Positions 46,197 through 57,676 of a DNA stretch of 64,000 nt are shown here, in pieces (position 1 is the stretch's first letter; each line of letters begins with the position of its first letter). Both the position numbers and the translations under genes were made by a program. Location: positions 62,001 to 126,000 of the forward strand of contig JAEQBH010007365.1 in the NCBI GenBank assembly GCA_016808115.1, given 5' to 3'. Under the pieces are notes generated by a model. The model saw nothing but the letters and a program-made list of their open reading frames with translations. It was not told where the DNA came from and did not search any database. Source of the stretch: Tetrastigma voinierianum (taxonomy: Eukaryota > Streptophyta > Magnoliopsida > Vitales > Vitaceae).

Positions 46197-46565
46197 TCAT
46201 GGATCTTTGATGGCATTCCTTGGCCCTGCGTTGGTCTTCTGAACCATTCGCACAGCAATATGAGCAGTCATCATGTGGTAGACGGAGGGAATGGCACTGT
46301 TGCGTGAGAGTGCGCGGCTCAACATATTATAGAGCGAATCGGCGATGCACAACGAGATCCGTGTCGACGTTGCCTGGCATGGGGGATCTCCCAAGGTGAG
46401 CACTAGTTGTATTGAGCCCAAGGGTAATACTTTTTCTTCGGAAAATCCTCGCAAATGGGTGTTGACGGGTTTCAGTCTCTCCCTTCCGATGCCCATCTTA
46501 TCGAAGGCCGAGGTGAAGATGATGTCAGTTGAACTCCCGTTGTCAACTAGTACCCGATGGACCAT
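46197..46565 (-). pseudogene. Aspartic protease of element B
   Basis: RVLVDNGSSTDIIF opens a 122-codon frame that continues DKMGIGRERLKPVNTHLRGF and LPLGSIQLVLTLGD. This is the retropepsin domain of Gypsy polyproteins, with the active-site Asp in D-N-G-S-S instead of the animal-virus D-T-G-A, as is usual for Tat elements. It cleaves the polyprotein. This is one of the few unbroken domains in the nest. Confidence 0.85.
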
Positions 46566-47199
46566 TTTATTTAGCCCTGGCTTGCTTGTATTACCAAGGG
46601 GTCGTCATGGGGGTGCTGACATCCCTCCAGGTCTGAGTCAGAGAATGTTATGGATGTGTCGAGCTGAGGCAGTTTGGACACCGCTTGTACTTCCACTACC
46701 TCTCGGCGATCTTTGTGCGATAAGGCCGCCCGAGTGGCCCAGATTCCCCTCCTCCTGAATCCTCCGAGATCACATGGATTTCCACAAAAATTTATTGGTC
46801 TTTGAGTTGTCTGTAGGGGTGGTGGCGGTGTGCGAGCCCCGAGCCTGACGGTCGAACTGATGCGAAGAGTGATTTTCGGGGGGTTATGAGCGTCGGAGAT
46901 ATCCGCATTAAATCACTCTAATACCTTCCTGTTTGTATGCAATCATGCATGCGGTGCGTAGTCCCTATGAGACTGTACACAGTGTTGTATCTATCTGTGG
47001 CGAGAGTCGGCTTCATTTGAGTTGGCCACCTCGAGGCTATTGTTCCATAACCCGCGGGACTGTGATCTTGAGGTACATTAAGGGGTGAGCCGAGTCGGGG
47101 TGAATGCGTTGTCGTCTCTTGAGTTGGTGGCTGACAGTCTGCGAGGCTTCCACGCCTTTTCGGGGACCGTTCTCCCTCTTTCTTTGGAGGAGACTCTCA

Positions 47200-47498
47200 G
47201 GAGTGGCTTTGTCTTTTTGGGCTCACAGTCATAGTAAACTATACCTCACGTCTCGCTTTTCTTTGCGTTGGAGGAGCTCCACTTTCTTGGATATGAGGGC
47301 TTCTTAACCGTTAATGTCTTTGCCACTTTTGCGAGCACCTCAGCCATGCTTGCTTGAGAATTTTTAGAGATGGAAAACATCAAGTCTTTCGACTGCACCC
47401 CTAACCCAGCAATGAATGTGGTGATTGCGAACTTCTCGTTAGGTATATCTACCTTCAGAGACTCTGCGTTGAACCTTTGAACATAGGACCTCAGGCTC
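47200..47498 (-). pseudogene. gag of element B, 3' part
   Basis: HQSLRSYVQRFNAESLKVDI, then FIAGLGVQSKDLMFSISK and ASMAEVLAK, match the gag of element A. It is cut off upstream by element C; the 5' part lies at 56,098-56,928. Confidence 0.85.
47494..47498. repeat. Probable target-site duplication of element C, left copy
   Basis: GGCTC precedes the TGATGAG start of element C. The right flank after its CA end reads GGCTG (56,079-56,083), one mismatch. An alternative perfect pair, CTCTG at 47,496 and 56,089, restores the gag frame but leaves non-canonical LTR ends. Confidence 0.55.
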
Positions 47499-48638
47499 TG
47501 ATGAGTGCCTAAAACACTCATCTTACACTCGCGTCGGTTCGTCATTTTTCACATTTATTTTATAATAATTTTATAGTTTTGTGGCTAGATCACGATTTTG
47601 TGTGCAGTGTGGTTACGGAGTTCATTGGGCGTAAAAGCGACTTTGAGGCGGTTTTGGAACAATGAGAACGGCGAGGAAGTATTTATCGCGTCGCCGCGGC
47701 GTCGCCGCGTGTACGTCTGCGTCGCCGCGTCCTGCGTCGTGACGTCGGTAATCTGCTGGCGCAAATCGTTAAGTCTGAATGGCTCGAAATTGGGTGTCGG
47801 GCGTGCACGAGAAAGGCGCGAATTCGGAAAGCGGATCGGCGAGAGACTTGGAGGAGGTGCGCCGGGTTCGGACCGTTCTCATAGTTCGAATATTATTTTT
47901 GGATAATATGATGATGTTTTTAATCTGCACAATTTGATCTCTTTTCTCACGATGATGTTCTAGATCTCTTTCTAGGGTTACATCAAACCCTGTCACATAC
48001 AATGGATTAAAGTTGATCTTTCATATTGTCAGGTTGTTATCCCAATTTGTCATATCTTACTCATACTGCATTTTGAATTATATGATAATGTCTACGTGAT
48101 ATTAGCATCAGCCCTTTGGAGATCAGAGATTAGAGATGAGGGTATTCAAGATCTGGGTAAGAGTAGCCTTTAGCGGAATTAGGTTAATAGAGATATTAGA
48201 ACACAGAAGGTGGCATTTGGGGTTAGAACATTTTAAGCATTTGAATGCAGTCGAGATAAGGATATACTCGATTCTATTCACGAGATAGTGGAATATACCT
48301 AGAGAGAGGATATCTAGTAAACAGATCACCTACGCCATTGACATATTACAAATATATTGAATAACAATATCTTTAGAAAAAGTAATCCATTTGAGCGTGA
48401 TAGGGGAGATTTAGCCTAAGGCGCCAACACCATTAATTCACTAGAATCAATAGCAGTTGTAGTTTCCTTACTTAAATTTTACCACACAGAATCATTATTC
48501 GAGATATTGTGCGAAGCGAACCTCATAGTCAATTCACCTTTCCACAGTGGATCGATATCAGATGCGTTAAGTACAACATATTACCCAGACTCACAGCGTG
48601 CACTTGCGCACATAGGCATTCATTTTACGCGTTTTCGA
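47499..48638 (+). repeat. 5' LTR of element C
   Basis: It starts TGATGAGTGCCTAAAACACT and shares blocks with 54,919-56,078, such as GGTTTTGGAACAATGAG, ATATGATAATG and CACATAGGCATTCATTTTAC. The right border is set by the primer-binding site a few bases on. Confidence 0.8.
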
Positions 48639-48646
48639 CTGTCGAG

Positions 48647-48668
48647 TTTTGGCGTCGTTCTTTGAGGA
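48647..48668 (+). promoter_or_regulatory. Primer-binding site of element C
   Basis: TTTTGGCGTCGTTCTTTGAG is a degenerate form of the TTGGCGCCGTTGCCGGGGA site used by Athila-type elements. Confidence 0.6.
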
Positions 48669-48903
48669 AGGTTTAAATTGATATGAAGTGAGCACATAGA
48701 TAGTATTCTGAATTTTTAGATTCCACTTTGTTATTTTTACAGAATATCTTTGGCCAATTTGGTTTGTTAAATTTAGGTGTGTTATTCACGATCTGATTTG
48801 GTGATACATCTGACGTAATCAATTAATCAACACAGTGATCCCGAGCGAAAGACACGCGCAGTTGCGCGCGAAGCGAGAAGCGAGCGATTAAATTCAAATA
48901 GTC

Positions 48904-50320
48904 ATGGAAAACAGCGAAGAAGAACAAGATTTTGGCGTTGAACAAAGTGAACCACGGAAGCGAAATGGGAATCGCGGAAGGAATCGCGCCGAGCCAATTA
49001 TCGGCGGGCGATCGCCCACATGCTATTAGATGATTTATTTTACCGCGGCGATTGTTGACGGCGTCGGCGGACGCGGAATTTTACCACGAAGCAGGCAGTT
49101 TCGGGTGAAGTAGATCCACGATACGGATGCTTAAGAACATCTTGTTCATGGACTTCCCCATGAGAATCAGACAATGCATTTGACTAACCCTGCGAAGTTT
49201 GAATCTGCAATCGAATCTGACGAGTTCTTGAAGCTCCCAAGATTACGGTTGTTCCCACTTTCCTTTCGGGGATAGAGCGAGCATTGGCTGCCCGAGTGAC
49301 CACCGAGATTCCGATACTATATGGAGCTGATTTGAGTACAAAGTTTAGACCGTTCTTTCCACGCCAGTACTGGCTTGTGGAAGAGAGATCAACCCGTTTG
49401 TGTTAAGTGGGGAGAACAGCGGAGGCATGGGATAGGTTTCTGTGAATTATTGCGGAAGTGTCCTCATAGCTGGTAACTTCAGATGGATCTGAGTCCACAC
49501 ATACAATGGTGCGAGAAATGCAACTTGGGAACAATGATGGTCACCTCGTGGAACGATGAGCTCCTGGAACCCGAAGCCTATGAGGATCTTGAAACCTTTG
49601 ACCAACACAAATCGATGGCCTAGAGAGAGGCTACACACCGATGAGTCACGGTAAGTGGCACGGATAATGGGGTCATGCTGACTGGTGAATCATGTGGCAC
49701 AACTAACTAAGCGATTGAATAGGCGGCAAGAGGCGCGACGCCATCTGAGCTAATCCATGGGAGTTGTGAATTTTGTGGAGGACGACGCACAACGGCCCGC
49801 GGAATGTCGGTCGGTAAACCCTACGGTCGAGCAAGCCCGGTGCGTGGCCGAGGTTTTAATCGGGAATCGATCACGGCGGGGCCATGGGGGTAACAACTCT
49901 GGAATGGAGATGGGGGACGGGTGGGCGTAGCAATCGAACCCCGGAATAGTAAGCCAACCAGGGTATGGATGGTAGTTCAATGGAACAATGTATTCCCGAC
50001 AGAACTAGTGAAACACACTCACGAGAAGAAGTTGGATTTAGAAGCCAGCTCTTGCACGAGATGTGTACTTCTCATTAAAACTTTCATGAATGAGACAGCG
50101 AAATATGCGTGTGAAGCTGACTGATTGAGCAAATCAAGCGCGCGGGTTGAAATTTGGAGTGGATGGAATTGATGGCCAATTTATTGTTGAAGAAGCGACG
50201 GGGTTGTATCGAGAGCAATTGAGAGGCAAACCACAGGAAGGGAAAAGAATGCTGAGGAGCCGTCACTACAAGTGGAAGAGGGTGGAGAACTTGGGGCCCT
50301 GACCGGTGATACGAGAACTA
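48904..50320 (+). pseudogene. gag of element C
   Basis: ATG at 48,904 opens MENSEEEQDFGVEQSEPRKR, an acidic then basic start. Downstream LTNPAKFE (about 49,180), LRLFPLSFRG (about 49,247-49,275), REINPF (about 49,387) and LLRKCPHSW (49,453-49,480) are the usual landmarks of Athila-type gag. NDELLEPEAYEDL near 49,555-49,590 is the later Glu-rich segment. The landmarks are in order but in several frames. Confidence 0.7.
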
Positions 50321-50849
50321 GAAAATAAAAGGGCGTAGTCGAGTCATTTCAAAGACGAGATACAAGCCGAACGGGCGAGATCTGACGACAGCGAGATAAT
50401 AAAGCGGGGAAGAAAGCGAAACGAGGCCAACGGTGAACTGTCAGCGCGATCCGTACCCTCGGAGGTTGAAGAAAGGTAAGTTAGAAGCGAGTTTACAAAG
50501 GATTTCTGACATCTTCAAACTACATATTAATATACCATTTTGGAGGCATTGGAGAACATGCCTAGTTACGTGAAATTCATAGAAAAGATCTTAGCGAGTA
50601 AGGAAAGTTAGAAGAATATGGGACCATCGCCTTAGCGGGGAATGCGGTGCCATCTTGCAAAGAACTTCCCCGAAACTTGAGACACAGGTAAATTTGCTAT
50701 CTGCAGTTCTCTATAGGGAATAGGGTATCGGGAAAAACCTTATGTGACTTGAGGCGACATCAACTTGATGCCACTCGATGTTTAAAGGCTAAAGTTAGGA
50801 GAATTCCGAAATGTCTGACCACAATCGGTCACAACTTGCGGATGGAAGT

Positions 50850-51060
50850 CATTACCAACACCCTCGGGGTATAGTCGAGAGAATGTACTAGTAAAAGTTG
50901 GTAAGTTTGTCCTTCCAGCGGACTTTGTCATTCTGGACATGGAGGAAGACGGTCGGTCCCATCATGCTTGGTAGACCTTTCTAGCCGAGAAAAGCAAATC
51001 AATGTGCGAAGGTGTTAAAACTAAGAGTCGAGGAGGCAGATCACTTTCCATGTCTTAACC
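50850..51060 (+). pseudogene. Protease region of element C
   Basis: VLVKVGKFVLPADFVILDME (50,892-50,948) is a strongly conserved segment of Athila-type retropepsin domains. It is followed by a damaged LGRPFLA motif (50,970-51,000). The catalytic D-x-G part further upstream is not clear. Confidence 0.75.
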
Positions 51061-51327
51061 CACGAAGCACCGGATGACGATCGAATGGCGAATATCTGCC
51101 CAACTTCATTACCTGAGAGGGTTTTACGAGGCGATCGCGAAAAACTTCGAGGAAAACCTACATTTGTCTGAGAAAGACAGAAGAGACGAGGTGTGAGCGA
51201 GGAAGAATATTTCTTTCCACGCTGAACATGGGGTGTAGGCATTATAGGGGATGCATAAGCATTTCCAGTTCCTTCTAATAAATGTGTAAAGTGAGGTCGG
51301 GGCGATCGAGCTAACGACATTAAACAT

Positions 51328-51352
51328 AGCGCTCCTTGGGAGGCAACCCAAG
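51328..51352 (+). other. Post-pol marker of element C
   Basis: AGCGCTCCTTGGGAGGCAAC followed by CCAAG is a near match to a sequence that normally lies just after the integrase ORF of Athila-type elements. Here it is only about 270 bases after the protease region. Confidence 0.65.
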
Positions 51353-51589
51353 TGTTCTTGAACTTTCCCTTTTTGCTTTGCTCGAGTTAATTATTTTATT
51401 TGCGATTTTTAGGTTTCTAGCTTTATTTGTGATTGGTATTTCGATTTGTTTTGTTTTGCTTTCGAGATCGCGGATCACGGAGTCGGAGGAGAATTCATTC
51501 CAACTACGCATTACAAGCTCATAGTGTCACAATCACAGAGAGGGGTTCATATTTCGCCAGAAATCTTCGTATGCTCGAATTTTCTCTGT

Positions 51590-51995
51590 CACGCCAGCGG
51601 CGGTGATTTCACGTCAGCGGCGTCAAATTAACACCCTGCACCATTGCGTCAGCGGCGTGGTTTCCACGTCGCGGCGTCAAATTATCACCCTGCGTCACTT
51701 TCGCGGCGTGTGTTTCCGCGTCGCTGGCGTCAATTTCTTCACCTCTGTCACGTCGCGGCGTGTGTTTCCCACGTCGCGTAGTTTGAACCTCTGTCGCGTC
51801 GCGCGTCATCCTCCGCATCCAGCAGCGTCCATTTAATATGACTCTGTCACGTCGCGACGTGGACTCCCACGTCGCGGCGGCGTTGCCTAAATGAAACTCT
51901 ACGTCGCATTCGCGGCGTGACCCGGCAATCGCGGCGTGGTCTTGTTTACTCTCTGTGACGTCGAGCGTCACCCGCGTATCGCGGCGTGGCCACCA
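51590..51995 (+). repeat. GC-rich tandem repeats in element C (~55-65-bp units)
   Basis: Units are built on CACGTCGCGGCGTG, with spacers such as TCAAATTATCACCCTG and TTGAACCTCTGTC. At least seven copies occur. The core is nearly palindromic and dense in CpG. Related units occur in both LTRs of C (about 47,690-47,765 and 55,115-55,195). Confidence 0.75.
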
Positions 51996-51999
51996 TTTT

Positions 52000-53565
52000 T
52001 AGCCGAGCGGTTCATTTTGGCTCCTTCATCTCACGCACCCTCGCTCCTTCCCGAACCTAGCACTCCACGTAGCTACCATTGCCCTGGACCGTCGAAGCTC
52101 CCATCACCGTCGGCGGCCATCCATTGCTCAAACCGCCGGAGTTCATCTTTTCGCCAACTCGCCCACAATTACCGAGCCATTATGGTAATTCCTCACTTTG
52201 TGTTTGGTTCACAGTGTTTTGGGTAGCATTCTAGGGTGCCTAGGTACTTTCTTATAGGTGGTTTAAATGGTCTACTAGGTGTTTCATTTGGAATTATTCT
52301 GGTCTAGTTTGGGTCTTGAGTCTCGCGGTCGCCGTTAGTTTCATTTAGCACATTAGGTGCTTGTATTTTGTCGAGTCGATGGTGCCCACTTGGGGCCACT
52401 ACCGTGTTAAATTAATATGTGCGGCAGAGCGGTTGCCTACTAAGCCCGGTCGGCCGTGAGGACCCGACTCCGTTCGATGTCACCTCGCGGTTTGCAAATA
52501 TGAGTGCATGGCGGTTGCTTTCATTCGCAAGCGGCTTCGTTCATTAAAGAGAAGAGGGTTTTAAATCGCAGATGATTTCTTGAGAAAGACTATCGAGGCC
52601 CAAGAGGGTGCGTCTTTATGCCAACCCCTCGTCGGCGATGGCGTAGTCGAAATTTTAATAACCTGCGCGCATGTCCTGGGGTGGGTGCGGGTGGCGTGGT
52701 CGACCGGTCTTGGTCGCGATCAATAGCTATGATTTGGCATATGCCAGGCGGGGCCTTTGATCAACCAGCTAGGCACCGCGGCCATGAGGTCATCGCATAT
52801 TGACGGCGGGGTAGTGGAGGATCAATAGTGCGAAGCAACATGATAAATTAAGGCGGCGTTGTATGTTCAAGTTTGGCATCACTTCATCACCGCGTCTTAT
52901 CAGAAGCTGACGAATGTGTGTGAGTAACGGCAGCGTGCCACCGCTTAACTTACGCCATTATCGGGATATACCGATGATGTAGAGCGGAGTTATAAAGGAT
53001 GCGATCCTCGCTGCGCGGGGCGAAAGTGGCTGCGGGCGCCTTTACGATCTTTGGCTTGTGCAAATGGCGGGGTATCTTGGCAGCAATGAGCTGGCTTCAT
53101 CCGATTAAGGCCATATCGGTCGGCGGGGACCTTTTTGGTGTCCATGACTGAGAGATCTGACTCGGGCCACGAGCCCTGGGACGAGGGACGGGCTTCCAGG
53201 TTATCGGGCTCGCTTTGGATTCTAGGCGGCGCCCGGGGATGAGCATAGGCGGGTCTGTCTACCCTCTACCACCCTCCGATCTCACTGCCTCCACCACACC
53301 CAGTGACCTCGGTGATGGTTTCTCCTCTCATTCACCACCACACAGGATGCCCGGGGACCGGGTGATCTCGCTCCTTTGAGCGTTTTGGCTACGGGATGAG
53401 ACCCGAAGCCAGGAAGTCCTCGTTACCACGAGGATATGGAGCGTTGCGTGCGACATACGGGCCGATCTGCAGCGTCAGGCCATCCATTCTACAGCGGTGT
53501 GAGGCCCGGCTCACGGCTCCTGGCTTCCCACCGGCCTCCAGCCACCTCCTGCATGATGATCTTGA
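52000..53565 (+). pseudogene. Downstream ORF of element C, plant-transposon-protein-like
   Basis: Fragments on the plus strand include VWHHFI near 52,868, a block resembling YAI-x-G-x-P-x-DVG around 52,960-52,985, and VIKDAILAARG-like residues near 52,990-53,020. ALRATYGPICSV lies near 53,435-53,470. The combination resembles the 'putative plant transposon protein' domain that follows pol in Athila-type elements. Its function is unknown. Several frame changes occur. Confidence 0.5.
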
Positions 53566-54918
53566 GGTGTCCTTACTCTGTTGTTTATATCTTGCGGTGA
53601 GGACCTTTGGATATTTTGTTGGGAGGGGATGTGTTGATAAATTATATTTTTATTCTTATTTTATTGTTGTTTTGATTTCCGTAGTATCACGGTGTTTTTA
53701 GTTTTATTCGCATATTAGTTGTGTTTGTTTTTAATAGTATTGCATCACGATTATTGGTGGTGTTTAGGTTTTAGTTTTTGGTTGTTTTACATCACACTTT
53801 CATGTTAATGAGTCATGTGTTAGTTGTTTTACGTGTGTTTTAGGACATTTTGTATGTAGTGATCGCATACATGTGTTCCATTTGGATATTGAGATCAATT
53901 TTTGGATTGAGTTCACTATAAACTTGTTCAAATGCATACATTTGGCGATCTTTCAGTAATTAGGTTGAATAGTTGCGGGCTAATGATGATGTTAATCCGG
54001 GTAGTCGAAACCCAGTTCTCAAAAAACACACAGCTTACACTCACACACTAGTGACTTTAGTATGCATAGATGTGAACCAACTACTAAAGTTCGTCGACTA
54101 GGGGTCGAACCATTTGAGTGATGGGACACACAATCAAAAGAGGATTGCCATCGAGCTGACCAAAAATACAAAAGCAGTAGAAAAAAGAAAAGAAATGTGA
54201 CAAAATAGGTATATGCATAAGAATAAGCGGGATCATCAATCGGAATCCGAGCCTGATCGAGGAGCTATAAAGCTTCAATACCACTGACATTGGCGGAGTC
54301 ATTGACTTCACTTTGCACTTCCATGGGGCCAGAAGATGGATCATTCCACGCTGACCTAGGAGCCTTTGAGTTTGGTTGGTGTTCGAGGTGAAGTTTGAAG
54401 GAATTGAATGCAGTGCCACCTTGGCCCCGGTGGGAGTGCGATGGATCCGTGCAGAACACTCGGTTAAAACTTCTTGGCAGCAGGTCTTCTTCCCATTTTG
54501 TTTTAGTCGTGGGAATTTCTAAGTATGAGGACATGAATAAATGGGTGCGTTCTATCCTTTCCTAGTTAGCTTCTTCCTAATAGAGTTGAGCTTAAGTTTG
54601 GGGGAGCATGTCGAACTGGTATAATGCAGAGTCATTCCTTGTCGCACATGGGGATTTTAGGAAGGCTATTGAACACCATGGGATTTGATGCACTGTGGAG
54701 TTTCACCTATCTCAATGGAAATTTACCCAGAAAGTCAAATATCACATGTACCTTCACTTTGAACATCGGGCAAGCAGTGGGTATGTGAGTCGGTCAAATT
54801 GATCCCTATTTTTGACATGTACATGCTTGTCTTGAAGTATTAGTTACATTATGTCGATGTGTGTGTCTATCTGGGAGTGGTTCCTTGCTTGAGGACAAGC
54901 AAGAAACTAAGTTGGGTG
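53566..54918 (+). other. 3' untranslated region of element C
   Basis: A T-rich tract runs from 53,580 to 53,830, followed by non-coding sequence. An internal copy of the AAGTTTGGGGGAGCATG motif lies at about 54,593-54,609. Just before the 3' LTR, GCTTGAGGACAAGCAAG and GTTGGGTG (54,890-54,918) form the conserved pre-LTR segment and a degenerate polypurine tract. Confidence 0.6.
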
Positions 54919-56078
54919 TGATGATTTACCTAAAACACTCATCTTACACTCGCGTCCCGGATTAAATCATTTTTCACATTTATTTTACCTTAATTTTATA
55001 GTTTTGTGGCTAGATCCTTTGATTTTTGTGTGTGGCAGTTCTGGAGTTCATTGGAGCGTAAAGAAGCGACTTTTAGGCGGTTTTGGAACAATGAGGAATG
55101 GGCGGAAGTGGCTGTCGTGCGACGTCCTGCATCACCACGTCACCACGTCGCCCACGTCTGCGTCGCCCACGTCTGCGTCGCCCGTCGATAATCTGCACCT
55201 CATCGTTTAAAGATGCGAATGGCTCGAAGTGGTGTCGGGAGCGTCACGAGAAAGGCCGCAGGTGAGCGGATCGGCGAGACTTGGAGGAAGTGCTTTCGGG
55301 ATTTGGACCGTTTCTCATAGTTAGATATTATTTTGGATAATAACGATGATATTTTTAATACTATACAATTTGATCTTTTCTGGTGATCATTACAGATCTC
55401 TTTAGGAGTTTACATGAACCACATCCTGTCTGATGGATTAAGCTTGATCTTTCATGTTATTGGTTGTTTATTAATTTGTCATATCTACTCTATACCTGCA
55501 TTTCCAATTATATGATAATGGCCAATGTTAGCATAATACATGCTTGGAGATCAGAGATTAGAGATGAGGGCGGCCGAGGGATCTGGGTAGAGTAGCCTTT
55601 TTAGCCGATTCGGTTAATAGAGATATTAGAACACAGAGGTGGCATTTAGGGGTTAAGAACATTTAAGCATTTCGAGATACCGAGTCGAGATAGAGATATA
55701 CTTCGTTATTCACGAGATAGGCGGATATACCTCGAGAGGATATCTAGTAGGCAAGATCACCTGCGCCATTGACATATTATTACAAATATGTTGAATATGA
55801 TATCTTTGAAAAAGTGTCCAATTTAAAGGCCGCGTGATAGGGGAGATTTAACCACAGGCGCCAACACCATTAATTCACTAGAATCAATGACTTAGTTGTA
55901 GTTTCCTTACTTAAATTTTACCTAGATAATTATTCGGATATTATGCGAAAAGCGAACCTACGTAGTCGAATTCACCTTTCCTGTGGATCGATATCAAATG
56001 CGTTAAGTATTTGCCCATAATGTGCAGGGCTACGCGTGCGCGCGCACATAGGCATTCATTTTACACACCAGCGTTGCA
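54919..56078 (+). repeat. 3' LTR of element C
   Basis: It starts TGATGATTTACCTAAAACAC and ends GCGTTGCA. It aligns with 47,499-48,638, with many short indels between the two copies. Confidence 0.8.
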
Positions 56079-56097
56079 GGCTGTGAATCTCTGCGAG

Positions 56098-56928
56098 CTA
56101 CGCTTGATGGTCGATAGATGGTAACTTGGTTTCATGTTGGCTCGATGAGTGGGAGACGGCAGCGAATGGATAACTCTCTGAATGAGGATATTGGCGAAGG
56201 CGAGCACAGTGAAAGCAGGCCAAAGTTTGGGCGCACAATGTGATAAGTAGCTGCATATACGAGGTCTTGATACCCATGCAACTCCATTTGGTTTTTGTAA
56301 GTGTTGAGATGATCAACTAGATCTCTGACACCATCGAATGCTTCCACTTGTGGCATCCTGAATTTTGCTAGAAGAGGAAGTAGGCACCTCGTAGTGACGG
56401 TGACTCGGTCTGTTGTACCAAAGGTGTCCATAGTGTCGAGGGCGCATCCTCTGCAGCCTCCTTTACCTTTCTTGGAAGGCTCTTCTTTGGAGAAGCTCTT
56501 GAACCTTTGCTCCCATGATTGCTCTCCTGCTCCCTTGGTAGGGGGAGTGACGTGGTTCTTACGTTCCCAAACATGCCTCAGGAGTGTTAGCCGTTGCCTC
56601 TTCTCAGGGGCTAAGTGTGGTCCATGCCCCTCAGCTCGGTTGGACTACGCCTGTTTACCGACTCCTTGAAGTACGAGAATGTGTTGCCCTTCGCGAGGGG
56701 GTGAGGTTATGACCTTCCACGAGACTGTCGCCTCTGCATGGGCGTTACATCCGCCCAGTGAGTTGCTTTCACAACTCTCTGTCGGGCGTTGGTTCTTGGC
56801 GACGCCTGCTCGTCATGTTGGCTCGCATGTCGCTGCAGCGCTGGAGTCTGTTTATCTGCGTCGCTTGGCGAGTCCTGCATCCCATGGTGGATTAGGCGTT
56901 GCTCTTGCTTGTGTTAAGTTGATACCAT
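56098..56928 (-). pseudogene. gag of element B, 5' part
   Basis: The ATGGTATCAAC start at 56,928 (minus) matches gag of A. EQESNHGSKGSRASPKKS-like residues follow near 56,530. FRMPQVEAFDGVRDLVDHLN and NQMELHGYQDL lie at 56,365-56,270. SSISSFRELS-type residues follow. The frame is cut by element C and continues at 47,498. Confidence 0.8.
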
Positions 56929-56986
56929 CGATGGCGAGAAGATCGATCTTTATTTGTAAAGCGTGGTTCCTGATGGCCTTGACTAA

Positions 56987-57676
56987 TGATGCTTTTCAAC
57001 GGTTAGTACGCGGGCGTTTGAGTCGTTGGGGCTCTTCTTTGAGCTGGTGCCAAACTCCGGATGTGACACCGCTGGTTTGCTATCTTTGGATGTGGCACAC
57101 CTCTGCAAAAACAATGAAAGGGCCGGCCAGAGCCGCGTATTGCTCAGATGCCTAAATCGAGTTTCTTCCGAGAAAAGATAGGCGCCCAAAGGCGAATGTG
57201 TTGCGTACCTTTCACCAATGGGGTGGCCTGATATTTATAGTATATGTTTTCCCAGTTGGATGGTGATTAGGATTCTTTCCCATTGGACGTGATATTTCCT
57301 GCCTTTATCGCCGTCGGATTCGATAGGGATATTGAGAAGAAGCGGAGTTTGGCCCCCAAATTATCTTTCTTCCTCATTGGTGGGATACGGCTTGATCTAC
57401 GGGATGGTTGTTATATCGTGGTTATCTTATTTTCCTTCTTTGGTGAGATTTAGTTGGTTGGGATAATATGCTATTAGAGATGTTCTGTTTCCCTTATCGA
57501 TGAGATTTGGTTTGATTTGCAGAATGTTGGCTTTCTTAATTATCCATACTTAGGCCTTTGGTAAATGATTGGGCCTTCATTTTGGGCTGGCGTCAAAGGC
57601 CTGAGTGTTTCAATGGGCGCGCCTCTTCTTTGGGTTTGGCGAGTGGGCCTGCGAGCCCATTTTTCAAACCCTATCA
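56987..57676 (-). repeat. 5' LTR of element B
   Basis: On the sense strand it starts TGATAGGGTTTG and ends GCATCA, about 690 bases. GGATC follows its outer end. Confidence 0.88.
57232..57240 (-). promoter_or_regulatory. TATA box of the element B LTR
   Basis: CTATAAATA on the minus strand, conserved in place with the element A LTR. Confidence 0.6.

Larger units (their letters stand above)
47499..56078 (+). mobile_element. Element C: Athila-like Ty3/Gypsy element lacking reverse transcriptase and integrase
   Basis: This 8.6-kb insertion in the gag of element B has LTRs of about 1.14 and 1.16 kb. It has a primer-binding site of the TTGGCGCCGTTGCC type and a gag. Its protease region reads VLVKVGKFVLPADFVILDME. 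The post-pol motif GGGAGGCAACCC is typical of Athila-type elements. A downstream ORF resembles the putative plant transposon protein domain, and the pre-LTR motif CTTGAGGACAAGCAAG is present. Protease is followed within about 270 bases by the post-pol motif, so reverse transcriptase, RNase H and integrase are absent. The element could move only with enzymes supplied by others. Confidence 0.8.
35975..57676 (-). mobile_element. Element B: Ty3/Gypsy Tat-like retrotransposon, carrying nested element C
   Basis: This is the sister copy of element A: TG/CA termini, a perfect GGATC duplication, LTRs of about 690 bases and sense strand minus. Domain order is the same as in A. It spans 21.7 kb, but about 8.6 kb of this is element C inserted in gag, leaving about 13.1 kb. 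The antisense ORF and protease are better preserved than in A. All gag-pol frames are interrupted. Confidence 0.9.

Noticed and set aside
54084..54534. Minus-strand open frames of 111 and 89 codons in element C
   Set aside because: They are antisense to the 3' untranslated region, overlap in different frames and have no recognisable domain.
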